Under the pieces are notes generated by a model, which saw only the letters and a program-made list of their open reading frames with translations, had not been told where the DNA came from and made no database searches. A program made the translations under genes and the position numbers. A stretch of DNA of 64,000 nucleotides. Origin: Stereocaulon alpinum (taxonomy: Eukaryota; Ascomycota; Lecanoromycetes; Lecanorales; Stereocaulaceae). The stretch covers positions 186,001 to 250,000 of the forward strand of contig JAEUBA010000036.1 of NCBI GenBank assembly GCA_018257865.1. Reading direction: 5' to 3'. Below, one piece after another: positions 1 through 11,029 of this stretch. Position 1 is the first letter of the stretch, and every line of letters begins with the position of its first letter.

Positions 1-1
1 A

Positions 2-367
2 TCCTGCCGTACAGCCTTCGACACAGCCTTCTACTGCGCCTCGCTAGGCGGCCAATTCACCTCGCTCTACCGGTACGGCCAGCTCCGCCGCTGTTCAGAA
101 GAATGGTCCGACTTTTGGTTCTGCATGCGGACGAATCGGGGCTTCATGAGCGACGAGGAAAGAGAGAATAGGATTGTGGAGTGGGGGATTAAGAGGGAAA
201 GGGAGAAGTATTATAAGGGGGGAAAGTTGAGTAGTGAGGATGTTTGGGAGGCGAGGAGGAGGATGGTGCCGAGGAGTGCGATGCAGGGGGATTTGGAGGG
301 TGTGTTGGAGGAGCGGAGGAGGGAGGCGGGGGGTAGGGGGGAGGGGGAGGGGTGGAGAGCTTTTTGA
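2..367 (+). CDS. Twin-CX9C protein of the Emi1/DUF3128 family (5' partial)
   Basis: The 3' end of a gene that starts outside the window; 121 residues are visible. Two CX9C motifs are read directly: one beginning at the first visible Cys (C-RTAFDTAFY-C) and one about 20 residues later (C-SEEWSDFWF-C). A basic/acidic helical tail with an SSEDVW motif and a Gly/Glu/Arg-rich end follow. This arrangement matches the DUF3128 / early meiotic induction protein 1 family, whose twin-CX9C fold is usual for small proteins oxidised in the mitochondrial intermembrane space. Location is inferred from family, since the N-terminus is missing. The frame is open from the first bases of the window to a TGA at 365-367. 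It is convergent with the CTF4 gene, about 95 bp away. Confidence 0.8.
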   Translation, partial: SCRTAFDTAFYCASLGGQFTSLYRYGQLRRCSEEWSDFWFCMRTNRGFMSDEERENRIVEWGIKREREKYYKGGKLSSEDVWEARRRMVPRSAMQGDLEGVLEERRREAGGRGEGEGWRAF

Positions 368-462
368 GGTATGGTGGAGTTGAGAGGAAGGCAAGAACAT
401 TATGATTGTTGGAAATAAGAGATGGATTGGGCATCATCCTTGAATTCATGTGTCACACTATA

Positions 463-3356
463 CTACTCGTCATCTTCTATACCCATTAATCGCCGCTCCG
501 CCAATTCCCCGATCTTCTCTTGCAAGACTGTCCGGCCATAGCGTCCTGCTACTTTGCCTGCAGCTTCGATCATCTTGCCGCCACGATCTCTCATCAGGCC
601 TACAATTTCCAGAGCTTTCATACCTCGTTCTTCGCCTTCCCTGCACTCGACATTCAGTAACTGCAGCAACGCTTTATCGACTTCAACCTCTCGGCGGCTT
701 AGCTCTGTGCGTTGTGTATGTGTGGCGTTGGTCAAGGTAACGAAATCCTCGAGCAGGGATAGGAGGAGAGAGCTGCGGACGAATGATTCTTCGAGCTTTG
801 GTCCTTCTAGAGCAGCTGAGTTCTCGGGATTTTCTTGTGGCGCGGAGCTGGAGACGGGTATCTTAAAGTTGAATTCGCTGAGTAGTGGTTTCGGAAAGTA
901 GGGGTATTGATCTCCACCTTTCAAGATGATGCAATGAAACTTCTCTTGCGCAACAGCCACAGGCCAATACGTTTCTTCCTTCTTGCCCGTCGCAAGTCGC
1001 TCCAGTTGTTTTGTGTCCAACACGGGCACCCATCTCGCTCGGCCAGGTGTTCGCCAGTGCTGTAACATTAGTAGGACGCCGGTAGAGTCGTATATGCAGG
1101 GATCACCACTGTCTGAGAAGAAGACGCTTTTCACTTGGGCACCTTCTGTTAGTGCAACGATGTCCTCACTCTGACAGACTTCATCTGTCTTGATGTTTTC
1201 AATTGTGTATAGCAACTTCGTCGAGCCATCGCCGCCTACTGGTCCATTACCCATTGTCAGTATGTAATCTCGCCATGAGGCGCATGTTACTGTTGGCGAA
1301 GACTTTTGGCGGTAGATTCTGAAGGGTGTGCCATATAGGGTAAAGACGCGGACGTAGTTTGCAGAGGTTGTGACTACGATGTAGGAGTCGCTCAGAGATA
1401 TTGCTAGACCCGTCAATAACGCTGATATCATTCGATCTTGACGACCTCAACTTACAAGTCACGTCTTCACCAGCAGGCAGCTGGGTACGCCAATCTGCTC
1501 TCGTTGTCCAAGTTTCATGTGGCCGATAGAACACCATTGCTGGATTGCCATTTGCTGGAGGGCAAGAGAACAATGTCCCATTCTCATCTAGCATCCATCA
1601 GTACTCTGTACGAAGGGTCAATGCAGGCAAGACCTACTCAGGCAAGCTTTGTCATAAAGGTATGGGTCTGTAAAGTGAAAGTCGCGGTGGAATTCTCTGT
1701 CGTAGAATTCGACAGTCACGGTGTGGTGAGTGTCCTGATCAACTGTCCAGACAAACCCTATTAGATTGAGACCTGCAGAGAGGTGATCAGCTTCATACTT
1801 CTGTCAACGAAGTCAACCATACTGACATAGATATTTCCGATTGCCTCGCCAAGGTGTACTGCCAGGCTGGAACGAATTATGAATGGTCGGCTGGAAGGCT
1901 TGATATGTCGCTCTTCGTTTGATATCAAAGCCATCGATAGCATCCAGATGTCCATTACTTCGTTTCCCATACCCATTGACTTCACCCAAATAGCCCGCAC
2001 CATCATCGTCACTGACGAAGTCATCCTCATCGCCAATAGGCCCAAGGATGTCGTCAAGCGTATCTGGAGTACCTCTTCGTTTTTCGCGAAGATCTACCTT
2101 ATCTTTGACTCCATTGGTAAGCGACTTCCGTGAATTACCCGAGATCTCTACGAGGGGATCCCTAATGAAAGGTGCTGGTTGTAGGGTCTTCTCTAGCACC
2201 GGTACGGCATCAGACGGTAAAAAGTTCGGATAGATGAAAAGTTCGCCATCCAGGGTGACGAAGGAGACGATGTTTTCGTACGGGTGCCACACCATGTTGA
2301 TTACGTTTGGATGATCATACCTGCACCTTAATCAGCGGAATACCATCGATTTGCCGTATTCTGTGCCTTATTACCGTGCGAGGACCTTCTGCGTCCTGCT
2401 ATCCCAAAGTAGGATCTTCCGATCAGAAGCAGCGGTGATGAGTAACGCTCCATTCGGTGACCAGGTAAGTGCCGTCACATCTCCCATATGTCCTCCTGAG
2501 AATGCTCTTTGACGCTCGCCATCATCGCTCGAGATTACCTGAATATCTCTTGTCGCGGTAGGCGCCGCAAATGCCCGTCCATCTGGGTGCCAGACCGCCC
2601 GTGAACTTAGCTCAGACTCTGTCTCAAGAGTTCTTATCAGCCCGTCCACCTTCCTCACGATTTGTGGTTCTTCGGTGCTGAGGCTGTAGATGTAGACGAT
2701 GCCGTCGGTGCATGATGCAGCAATATATGTGCCGCTGGGGTCGTACGAGAGGTGTTTTGCAGGCTTAGGCAAACCCCGGAGATAGAGGACCCTATATGTA
2801 TCTGCTATGTTCACGACCTTCACCTCAAGCTCGCTATATGGCGTCAGCGGGCCGCGTGTTCTCCAGGAAGCCTGCCCACTCACTCGCTGGCAACTGCAGC
2901 CCATTGACCGTCTGGCGAGAGCGCAATATCTCGAATAGGCAGTGTACATCGTGTGAGCATCTTCTCGTAAGTGAAATTGTCGAGCGAATACATGCAAACC
3001 GTGCCATCTTCGGACCCGGCGAGGAAGAAGTCGTTCTGTCCGAGCATCAGCTAATGCTCAATGTCATGCTCTCCGTCCAAGCTTACCGTAGCAGCGATTG
3101 CGGTATTGTTCTCTTGGCAATCGTCTATATTCGTTGGCTCTCCATCAGATCCTGTTTCGTAGACTCTGACCACATTGTTTGATCCGGCTGTGACGAGCTG
3201 CTTGCCATTGGGAGTGTAAGTGAGAAAGGTGGGGCCAGACGGATCTGTATACTTCGTTCAGCAATGGAAGGACGGAACAATTGAGGGCAACTGACGTGCT
3301 GGACGCCCGCGGACTTGTTGCTGAGTAACTGAAGTCATTGTGTTATGCAGAGCCAT
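463..3356 (-). CDS. CTF4: CTF4/Mcl1/SepB, replisome-linking WD40 protein (DNA polymerase alpha-binding)
   Basis: Eight exons on the minus strand: 3296-3356, 3087-3244, 2884-3035, 2375-2833, 1827-2320, 1638-1772, 1456-1587 and 463-1403. All introns are 50-54 nt GT..AG, and the exons sum to 2532 nt (843 aa), a whole number of codons. N-terminal WD40 repeats are visible, for example LTYTPNGKQLVTAG, HMGDVTALTWSPNG and DRKILLWDS. The central and C-terminal part carries the family signatures NLIGFVWTVDQDTHHTV, VTVEFYDREFHRDFH, TTSANYVRVFTLYGTPF and RIYRQKSS. In yeasts and Aspergillus this trimeric hub couples the CMG helicase to Pol alpha and is needed for replication and sister cohesion. It lacks the extra C-terminal HMG box of the animal orthologue, as fungal forms do. 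The start at 3356 gives a Met shortly before the first blade; a second ATG six codons in is possible. The promoter has an MCB box. Confidence 0.93.
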
Positions 3357-3411
3357 TGCGCAAGAATCTGTTGCTACTTGTGATATTCAGACTTGGAAGT
3401 TTCCGTGTGAG

Positions 3412-3417
3412 ACGCGT
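3412..3417. promoter_or_regulatory. MCB box (ACGCGT) upstream of CTF4
   Basis: ACGCGT lies 56 bp upstream of the CTF4 start codon, with a second related ACGCGA at 3424-3429. MCB boxes are bound by MBF-type (Mbp1/Swi6, Res/Cdc10) G1/S regulators and are common ahead of ascomycete replication genes. That fits the gene's role, but function here is inferred from position only. Confidence 0.55.
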
Positions 3418-3765
3418 CGAAAGACGCGAACCCCTGTCACTTTGATTTAGCGCGCAATTCGGGTAATCTTCGGCCACAACCTGTACATTTCGACTTTCTC
3501 GACCCCATCGCATCACTGATACTCAATTGGTGGCCAGACATGAAATGTTTCGCTGACATGCACAGCAGACGAGGCAATCTGTGGCACTTAGTTCATTGCA
3601 GTGCCTGAATCAGTGTCGCATTGTGTCGCTCCTTGTCCTGTCATGTTTCACGTAAGGAGTAGAACTAGATGTTGTGTCACTTCCTATGATGCAAACCCCT
3701 CCATAACAGCAGGTTTTAGGCAGCAAGCCAATCCCCTCGCGCCAACTGCAAGTGCTCGCCTAGAG

Positions 3766-3794
3766 TTTCTCTCTTTCTCTCTTTCTCTCTCACC
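3766..3794 (+). promoter_or_regulatory. CT-rich tract upstream of the MGQRHQ-family start codon
   Basis: About 29 bases of TTTCTCTC-type repeats lie roughly 100 bp before the ATG. Pyrimidine tracts in this position are typical of filamentous-fungal core promoters, just ahead of transcription starts. Confidence 0.5.
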
Positions 3795-3896
3795 TCGTGT
3801 TGTCTTCCAAACATTCACACTTGTTTTGCTTTTCTGGAATCATTCTCACCAATTTTGCCAATTGCACGCTCACATCCCTTAGGTGTTACTGCCACC

Positions 3897-6362
3897 ATGG
3901 GTCAACGTCACCAACTCTTCGTCATTGCAAGGGTCAAAGGTCGTTACCGCACTCTTTGTGCAGTACATCATCAGTGGCTCTACGGTCATACTGCCCTGAG
4001 GCGCTGTCTTGGCACGCTCAAAATCTTCCAGGATCCTACGTGAGTACGATGCTATTCGAGTCTCATCTCCCACTATGAGACCCGTGCATCGAGGCACATT
4101 TTCCGAGAGCCCTGAGCAGCAACGACTAGTATCCTAGAAGCCCTTCGTAGCATTGACTAACACCCCACACTCCTCTTATAGCATTGGCTTGTAACTCCGG
4201 GCAATCCTTGCAGCGTTGGCAGATCTCCGCAAGAGCTAGTACTGACTTCGCCTCGCAGTAACCGCTTGCCAATCCAGCAAGAGCTTGTCACGGCCAACAA
4301 CCATGACGACAACTTTTGGGCTCGTTCTGGTGACGACGAATATGTCAATAGAAACGCCCATGTTCCCTTCCCATTCATCGCCACTTGCCTTGTCCTGGGA
4401 GCTTCCTATTCGCCTGATGGCTATCATCATCCAGTTTCCATCCAGTCATTCTATATGGCCTACAATGAAGGCGACAACAACAATGGTATAACCATTTTCG
4501 ATATTACCGATCCGTCACATGTTCAGTACTGCTTCGTCGACTTCTATGGTATGGAGAGTGACCGCGAAGTCCCTCTTATGACTCCTCTTTCCGCACGCAC
4601 ATACCTCGAAGCGTACTATGTTCTCAGTGACCCCAGAAACTCTCGAGATCTTGTACCGCTTGTGGAGGCTTTTGACAAATGGGACCTGATTGCGACCGCA
4701 ACTCTTGAGAATACGTGGCCGGGAGAAGGATGGGAGGCGGATGATGAAGAAGATGACGAGGACGAGCAGGATGACGAGATCCAACCAGTTGACGACGAAT
4801 CAGCAGAGCCCGAGGTAGAGCTAGCAAAGCTCGATATCAATCCTATCGACACCCCGATGACCCTGCGAGACAGCGCTATGGACAAATTGCTCCAGTCTCT
4901 TATAGAACAGCCCGATGACAATTCCGACTCGATCGCTGAAGCAGAGCTCCTGACCGACTTTCTGCCGAAGCTGAAGGCCAAGTTCTACGATCAAGCAACT
5001 CAACTGAAGCCGTCCCCGTCTCTTCTCAGATTGCTCGGCCGTGCACTTGAGAACGAAATCGAGGTCGACTTGAGCCCTTTCACTACACTTTCAGCAAAAG
5101 ACCTTTCCTTAGTTGTCTCGAAGCTTCAGAGCCATGGCACGATGGCTGTTCTGAATTTGTCGAACAGACCTGACATTGGTGAAATGGAGCTGAATGTCAT
5201 ACTTGGCTCTGACCTCAATCTTCGAGCGCTATGCCTGCTTGAAATGCCTCAAATACCGCCTCGAAGCCTGGGTGCCTATAGCAGCCACTGTGAGGTATAC
5301 CATTCGGATATCTTGCGCTTGCCACTTATCACCGACCCTTACGAGGAACATAAACCAACGCTTGCCCCGGCTTTGTCCACAAACAACACCATCACTCAGA
5401 TCCAGTGGCTAGGAATGTCATACACGGACAGTATGGATGAGGAATATCGGTTGGATGACGGTCGCATCGCTTGGGATACTGTGAAGCCTGCTGCCAATGG
5501 AAGAAACCCATACGGGTCATCTAAGGGTGAACTAGAATACAGAAGCTGCGATCTTGATATACCATTTCCGGCTGGTAAAATGGTCCAAGGCTTTTTACGT
5601 TTGTTACAATGGGGAGCCTCTGCCGACATGAGGGCTTTGTCTTCGGACAATTGGTCGAAAGGCGTGGCTTGTTCCCTAGCAGCCTCACCGCCTCGCGGCA
5701 GCACTGGTACGGGTCATGGCGTAGGTCTCTTAAGCCCAAGTCTTTGGATTGAACGGGACCGATATGATAGATCGCAGAAGGAAAAGGGGCCAACAGGTTT
5801 GAAAGCTGGCCAATGGGCGCTCGTCATGTTCAGCGAGGCGTTCGATACGGATAGTCAAGAATTTCTGGATAAGGTATTCGAGGATAGATATCCCATGCTA
5901 AAGCCTTCGGCTACTGCTTCCAAGCCAAACGAGCCTTCAAAACAAGCGGATTCTGACTCAAATGGGCCACCAAGTTTGGACATCTACCCATCAACAAGAT
6001 CATCGGACGCCGAAGCTCAAATGAATTCTAACACTTTTCTCTTCGGGGATATCAGCAAACTCCATTCTCTCAAGGACAACACCAAACAGAAACATTCACA
6101 TCCCACTTTACAGCCTCCCTCATTCAGCCCTCGCAAAGAGATCAAATACGCACTTGTGACACCTGTCGTAGGCTCTGAAACCGAAGTCTCAGTCGCTGAC
6201 GTACCCGCGTACCTCAAGCAGTTGATGGGAGATAAGGCTCAGGACCTCGTCGACTTATGGAATAGCGGATTTGCGTCCCTTGAGACTGCTGAATTCTATG
6301 GGAACGAGGACAATTTTGACAAGTTTTTGCAGAAGTTCTATCCTGGGAAGACGCGAGCATAG
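3897..6362 (+). CDS. MGQRHQ-type conserved fungal protein of unknown function
   Basis: The ATG at 3897 sits in a GCCACCATGG context. The protein opens with MGQRHQLFVIARVKGRYR and HHQWLYGHTALRRC, the hallmark of a widespread uncharacterised filamentous-fungal family. The second block has FPFIATCLVLGASYSPDG, a DNNNGITIFDITD motif and PLMTPLSARTYLEAYY, followed by an acidic stretch around residues 165-190 and a less conserved C-terminal half. Exon 1 is 3897-4039 and the last exon is 4259-6362. The 219 nt between can be one intron or, better, two introns (4040-4181 and 4191-4258) around a 9-nt microexon, because two branch-point/acceptor pairs are present; both models stay in frame (748 or 751 aa). 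No catalytic motif is recognised. It is divergent from CTF4. Confidence 0.8.
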
Positions 6363-6975
6363 AGGGTATTGTCAAAGATCTAGCCAATCCTTCGGCTTCA
6401 AATTGCACCTAGCTTGATTCAAGGTCCAAAAAGTCGTTGGACTCTAAAGTGCCAACATGCGGAGCTTCTTCAGCACTGACGAACAGGCAGATTATGTCAC
6501 TATACCTAAAACAACATGGTATGAACACTGGTATCCAGGGAATGTTTAAACCACTAGTGAACTTCCTCGTGACACAGACCTTCACTGTGGACTAATGAGG
6601 AAAAGCGTTGTCGAAAAGTGAATTGTATATTGGCATGATGATGTAGGTGTTTGGTGATTTCAACTCCAGAACGCTCTGCTTATGAACTTCCGAAATCTTG
6701 CTTTGCTTTTCACAAACACCTGTCCTAGGCTCAGCGTGAACACGCAAGTGCTTGACAACAGAACAGATAAGAGGCCGAGTATCGGGTTTAATCGTCCCGA
6801 CACATCCTAACACATTGTTTTCATTTACACTTATCAGCACCATTCTTGCCTTCCGCTATTACACATTACATTCGTGGCTTCATCAGTTCCAGTCTGCAGA
6901 ACTTCCAGTAGAGACATCTTCCTCACCTTTGCACCTACAAATCAATCTTTATTCTCCGACACTTCAGTAGCTGTC
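6363..6975. other. Intergenic, nothing recognised
   Basis: About 610 bases with no coherent coding sequence. It probably holds the 3' end of the MGQRHQ-family transcript and the promoter of the next gene. Confidence 0.6.
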
Positions 6976-7773
6976 ATGGACAAAGACTTTGTAACCACTG
7001 CCTGTTTCGGCTTCTTCGACTTTCCACGTGAGGTCCGAGACAACATCCTCGGCCATCTTTTCACAACATCCACCTGTCAGCAATGGACCAGCACGTACGG
7101 CGTACTCCACTTGAGCAGCGACATGTGGTCCAGTATCAAATTGTTACAGCATGAATACATCCAGAACTTCCAATTTTCGACCGAGGCTGCGGAAGCGTTC
7201 TATCGCTCGAGCAACTTTGAAATATACATCGGAGACCTGGCCAGTTTCTTCTCCTACAAACAACACCCGACAAACTATCGAGAAGCTTCCCTCTCTGACA
7301 AGCAAAGTCTCCTCAAGGATTTCGATATGCAACGTTTCGTCAAGAGCGTGAGAATCCGACCTTACGGTGGGTGGCACCATATCCCGATAGATGGCCTTCG
7401 CGAACTGCTCAACTACCCACACCTCAAACAAGTCATCATCGCTACCGGTCGCCCGGTCTGGGATCTGGGAGATATGGCAGAGGCCCAGGAGGTAATTAGA
7501 GAGCTGAGGAAGATGTTCGGAAAGGGGCTTGAGCTTCGTCATGAATTCGAGGCAGACTATGGCGAGGAGCAAGCGGATGATATCACTTGGATGTGGGAGA
7601 CCGAGAGTAAGGAGACTAAGTCTTGGATCATGAAGCTAGGATACGGACCCAAATTGAGTATGCAGAGAACAATTGCTATGGATTGGATCCTTCGTGAGGA
7701 CTATGGTGGGAACATGATGGCCTTCCTTGATGATTGTGATAGTGGAGTTCTTTTCGAGCGCCAATGGCTTTGA
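6976..7773 (+). CDS. F-box-like fungal protein (FDFPREVRDNIL motif)
   Basis: An intronless 265-aa protein starting at ATG 6976; an upstream in-frame extension lacks conserved text. Residues about 14-26 read FFDFPREVRDNIL, the short helix-turn typical of fungal F-box-like/2EXR-type families, in which this motif is usually followed by divergent repeats. The remainder is mixed helical, with aromatic-rich stretches (YRSSNFEIYIGDLASFF) and a glutamate-rich segment. No catalytic residues are seen. Family members are thought to act as substrate adaptors, but an SCF role is not demonstrated for this type. A second protein of the same general kind lies at 10238-11029, though the two are not close paralogues. 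Confidence 0.65.
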   Translation: MDKDFVTTACFGFFDFPREVRDNILGHLFTTSTCQQWTSTYGVLHLSSDMWSSIKLLQHEYIQNFQFSTEAAEAFYRSSNFEIYIGDLASFFSYKQHPTNYREASLSDKQSLLKDFDMQRFVKSVRIRPYGGWHHIPIDGLRELLNYPHLKQVIIATGRPVWDLGDMAEAQEVIRELRKMFGKGLELRHEFEADYGEEQADDITWMWETESKETKSWIMKLGYGPKLSMQRTIAMDWILREDYGGNMMAFLDDCDSGVLFERQWL

Positions 7774-8405
7774 GATTTGGTTGCCAGCTCTAGGCGATGT
7801 CGATGTTTGTGCCACCGAACAGGTAGGCGTGCCTCACCCGTGAGAATCTTGGATAAGGTAGCTAAATCAATCCACAGCAACTACCCAGCATCCACAACAC
7901 ACTGATGCCTATCCTTTATGTAGAGAACCTGCCAGAGCTTCTAAGCCATTCGTCCCAAAGTTGCGAAATCTGTTGTGCACACTGACATTATAAGATTCAG
8001 AGGATTCATGGATTGAACCTTGACTTGTCGTTTGTTTACAGAATGATTCATGCGCGCGTATTAGATGACTCCTTCGAACCAGCCTCGTTTCATCCACCGC
8101 AGTATCAATGACACGTGCCCGATCGTATAGCACAAGAAACCGACTCGATGCGATAGATGGATCCTTCGAAAGTCAACTTGCCAATGGATTGTGGCACGAG
8201 GTTTAGGCTTTCGTTCCTTGAGGCGTATCCCCGAAACAAAGTCAAAACTCAAGGACAACAGGAAAAGACACGTGGCCAATCATACCATGTAAATATAAGA
8301 TAGCTTGAAGTCCCAGCTGTATCATATTGGTGCGATCTACAGGCCCTGTCCTCAAACCACACTCCAATATTGTCCAGACCATGGAGATTTTGAAATAACA
8401 AGACC
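7774..8405. other. Intergenic, nothing recognised
   Basis: About 630 bases. A short minus-strand open frame with a hydrophobic start (8061-8279) has no recognisable content and was not called. Confidence 0.55.
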
Positions 8406-8960
8406 ATGTCCGCCATGTCTACCATACCATTAGTGCTCTTACGAATCCTAATGCTGTTTCTCTCTCTCGCAATGTCCAGTCCAGCTCCCTCACCGCTTCC
8501 TTCTCCACTAGCTCAAGCAGCACCCCCTATAGCCACCGCCAATGTAGTCGAATACCCCCCTCCCGCAAATGCCAATTCATCTGACCTAACTCTTTACACC
8601 TTCGCCGAAGCAGATTGTGTTCTCGGCATAATGGACCCTAACAGTAACATCAACGCAAAGAATTACGAGGTATCCGGCCTTGATTACGACGAGAACACGC
8701 CCATTCAACCCATATCGTCATATCGCCTCTCACGCGAACTTAAGGACACTGAAAGACTCGACTGGAATACTTATCAGGAGGGAACAAGCGATGAGACTGG
8801 TGCTGGGCGACAGTTTCCTGGTGTCTTTGCTGCTTGCTCGTCCTGGGTCACTGACACACCGCATCCGGGACCGACGGGGGATGGTTGGGTGAACCTTAAT
8901 AGTCAGGTTGTGAAATGTTTTCGGCTTTGGAGACCTGGGGTTGATAATATTCCTTTCTGA
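8406..8960 (+). CDS. Small secreted protein, effector-like
   Basis: A 184-aa intronless ORF. Residues 1-24 form a classic secretion signal: a short N-region, the hydrophobic core IPLVLLRILMLFLSLAM, and a small-residue cleavage zone SSPAPS. A Pro/Ala-rich linker follows, up to about residue 55. The mature domain of about 130 residues has three cysteines (ADC, AAC, VKC contexts) and aromatic motifs such as SSWVTDTPHPG and CFRLWRPGVDN near the end. No known domain is recognised. Small size, secretion and lack of homology by eye make it a candidate secreted effector or cell-wall-associated protein; that role is inference. ATG 8415 is an alternative start that keeps the signal peptide. Confidence 0.65.
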   Translation: MSAMSTIPLVLLRILMLFLSLAMSSPAPSPLPSPLAQAAPPIATANVVEYPPPANANSSDLTLYTFAEADCVLGIMDPNSNINAKNYEVSGLDYDENTPIQPISSYRLSRELKDTERLDWNTYQEGTSDETGAGRQFPGVFAACSSWVTDTPHPGPTGDGWVNLNSQVVKCFRLWRPGVDNIPF

Positions 8961-10237
8961 GCCGGGACGTGTTAACCAAGGCTAGGATTCCAGGAGTAGG
9001 TCTCCGGTGCCGATGGGACTCGTGTGTTGATTGTGTTGGATAACGAGTAGGCTCATAGCAGCAATACGACAAGCATATCTCGTTTCAGGATCGGACCGTG
9101 AGGGCGCAGTAGCTCGCACTAACACGTCATCAAGAAACACATCATAGTTATGCAGACATCCTCGCCTATAATAAACAGCGCTCGAAGTGTAGTCTTAGTC
9201 GCATGTGTGCTGGCTTGTATGGTAGATTGACGCGCAATAACTTACAGTTTTGCTATTCGAAGAATGCCGTTACTTTCCACATTTACTCTGCTCATTTGAA
9301 AATCTTTAATACATTTGCGTTCCACGCTCGATGAGCGCCCACCAGCAATATAGAGAGCGAACAGCTGAGAAGCCAAACACTGAATGAACGTCCGTCTATA
9401 CAAGGATCTAAACAGGGTGTGAACATCACGAAAGAGAATCTGAAGTTTCCAGTCTGTTACCGAGCCTGTAAAGCCTAAGTTGGTGTATAGCAATATAGTG
9501 GCGAACCAAATCTAGTCCATGATAACATGAGTTTGCTAAATATAATGGGCTGCGACTACCGCTCCTTGGTGAGGGTGATGGCACGATGTAATCCTTGATT
9601 AGAGGCCGGCTCAGGGTCCATCGTGGTTTCTGTAGCTATCATTTTGACGTAGTCTAGTTGATGCTGTGAGAAGGGATTTGGGCGAACAGCGACTTTTGTC
9701 TGCTCAATTACCCAGGGTTGTGCTAGAACTGTCTCTGTAAGGGGTGTTGAGTGGGAGAAGACATCACCATAGCTAGTAGTAGTTTAACCGCACCTATACT
9801 CTCCAATAGAAGCTCTTCGGTAGTTATTCAACCCTTTGAAGTTTGGAAAGGGAGATCGGGCCCAGCAAATGCAATATCCTTGTAAAGCAGATGATAAGGA
9901 GGACTTGAGACATGTAATGGTGCACTCAACTCAAAGACAATAAAAGTGGGATACCCCGGCATTCTTGAGGTCTTTTGACTGACCTACTAGCAGTCGCAAC
10001 AACAGTATGTTCTTCTATACCCTCACTCAGTCTTGTACTGTGCGCCCAAATTCGCTCCGGGCGAGGTGATCGCCTGAAGAGATTGCTCATTAAGATATGA
10101 TGTCTACAAGCTACGGTACTTGGGGCAGGAGACCGCTTATAGTTCAATACTAGCTCCTTGGCCTACGTATGATCACTCTGACAGTCCACGCGCTCAACGC
10201 GTCAAGCTTTCAAAAGACATCTTTAAAGCTCTAAAGG
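8961..10237. other. Intergenic, nothing recognised
   Basis: About 1.3 kb with only short open frames on either strand that look like chance. No repeat, RNA gene or conserved motif was seen. Confidence 0.55.
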
Positions 10238-11029
10238 ATGACTTCGATATCAGTGTACGGCTACAACCCAGAAATGCTTACGGCCCGGGACCCATTGGCC
10301 TATCGGAAGACGGAAGAATTGGGAAAAGCAGAGGTGCCCCAAGAATTGAACATGGGCAGCAAAAGATGTTTATTCCTTGAACTCCCTCCCGAGATCCGCG
10401 AACATATCTACAGCTACATGCTGCCCAGCACCAGCGATACACCCAGAGGCCTAGCCTGGGACCGAGCCGCCCCCATATGGGCCACCAACCACCAGATATA
10501 CAGCGAGTGCATCGGCAAAATGTATGGCGATTCTACCTTCCTCCTGGACGTGGGCTACAACTACGTTGATTTCATTTACCAATACCGCCTCCCTAGCAGC
10601 AATCTAGTTGCAAAACGCCTCCTCAGCTTTCCCGAGAGAATAGCAGCGCGCAACAGGCCATTAATGAGGAAGTTTGAGGTTTGGGTAAAAGAGTTGGATG
10701 GCTACACTGGCATGATCAAGTACAACTATAGCAATCCCGCGGTACTTGCTATAGGCGTTAGAGAGCAGACGCAAAAGCTGTGTGGCTTTCTGCAGGTGTT
10801 GCCGGAGGTTCGTGAGCTGAAGATTGTGTATACTGGGAATGATAATTCCATGGACCACATGGAGAAGCTCATGATGCTCATATTGGAGCCCTTCTGGGAG
10901 CTCAAGCACGTACGTAACGTTATTCTTGAGACGCCAGGATTCAAAAGCAAGAAGATTCAAGAGAGCCTTCGCGAACGGGTGGGGGTATTCCTGTCTCAGG
11001 AAGACGAGCCCGTCGTCTCTCCATCATGA
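10238..11029 (+). CDS. F-box-like fungal protein (LELPPEIREHIYSYML motif)
   Basis: An intronless 263-aa protein. Around residues 46-61 it reads LFLELPPEIREHIYSYML, the common fungal F-box-like opening motif, followed by APIWATNHQIYSECIGKMYG, in which a recurring N.QI..E....MY pattern is diagnostic of this large fungal group. The first 40 residues are poorly conserved, so translation may instead begin at the MGSKR methionine just before the motif. The C-terminal half is helical with no catalytic motif. It lies beside a decayed DUF7580 gene on the opposite strand. Confidence 0.65.
   Translation: MTSISVYGYNPEMLTARDPLAYRKTEELGKAEVPQELNMGSKRCLFLELPPEIREHIYSYMLPSTSDTPRGLAWDRAAPIWATNHQIYSECIGKMYGDSTFLLDVGYNYVDFIYQYRLPSSNLVAKRLLSFPERIAARNRPLMRKFEVWVKELDGYTGMIKYNYSNPAVLAIGVREQTQKLCGFLQVLPEVRELKIVYTGNDNSMDHMEKLMMLILEPFWELKHVRNVILETPGFKSKKIQESLRERVGVFLSQEDEPVVSPS

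Larger units (their letters stand above)
3357..3896. other. Divergent intergenic region between CTF4 and the MGQRHQ-family gene
   Basis: A 540-bp bidirectional promoter region. It holds an MCB box near the CTF4 side and a pyrimidine (CTCTTT) tract near the start of the rightward gene. I see no coding sequence that is supported; short open frames here have no recognisable content. Confidence 0.7.

Noticed and set aside
8061..8279. Minus-strand 72-codon frame with a hydrophobic N-terminus
   Set aside because: It could mimic a signal peptide, but the rest shows no structure or conservation by eye and it overlaps a likely promoter.
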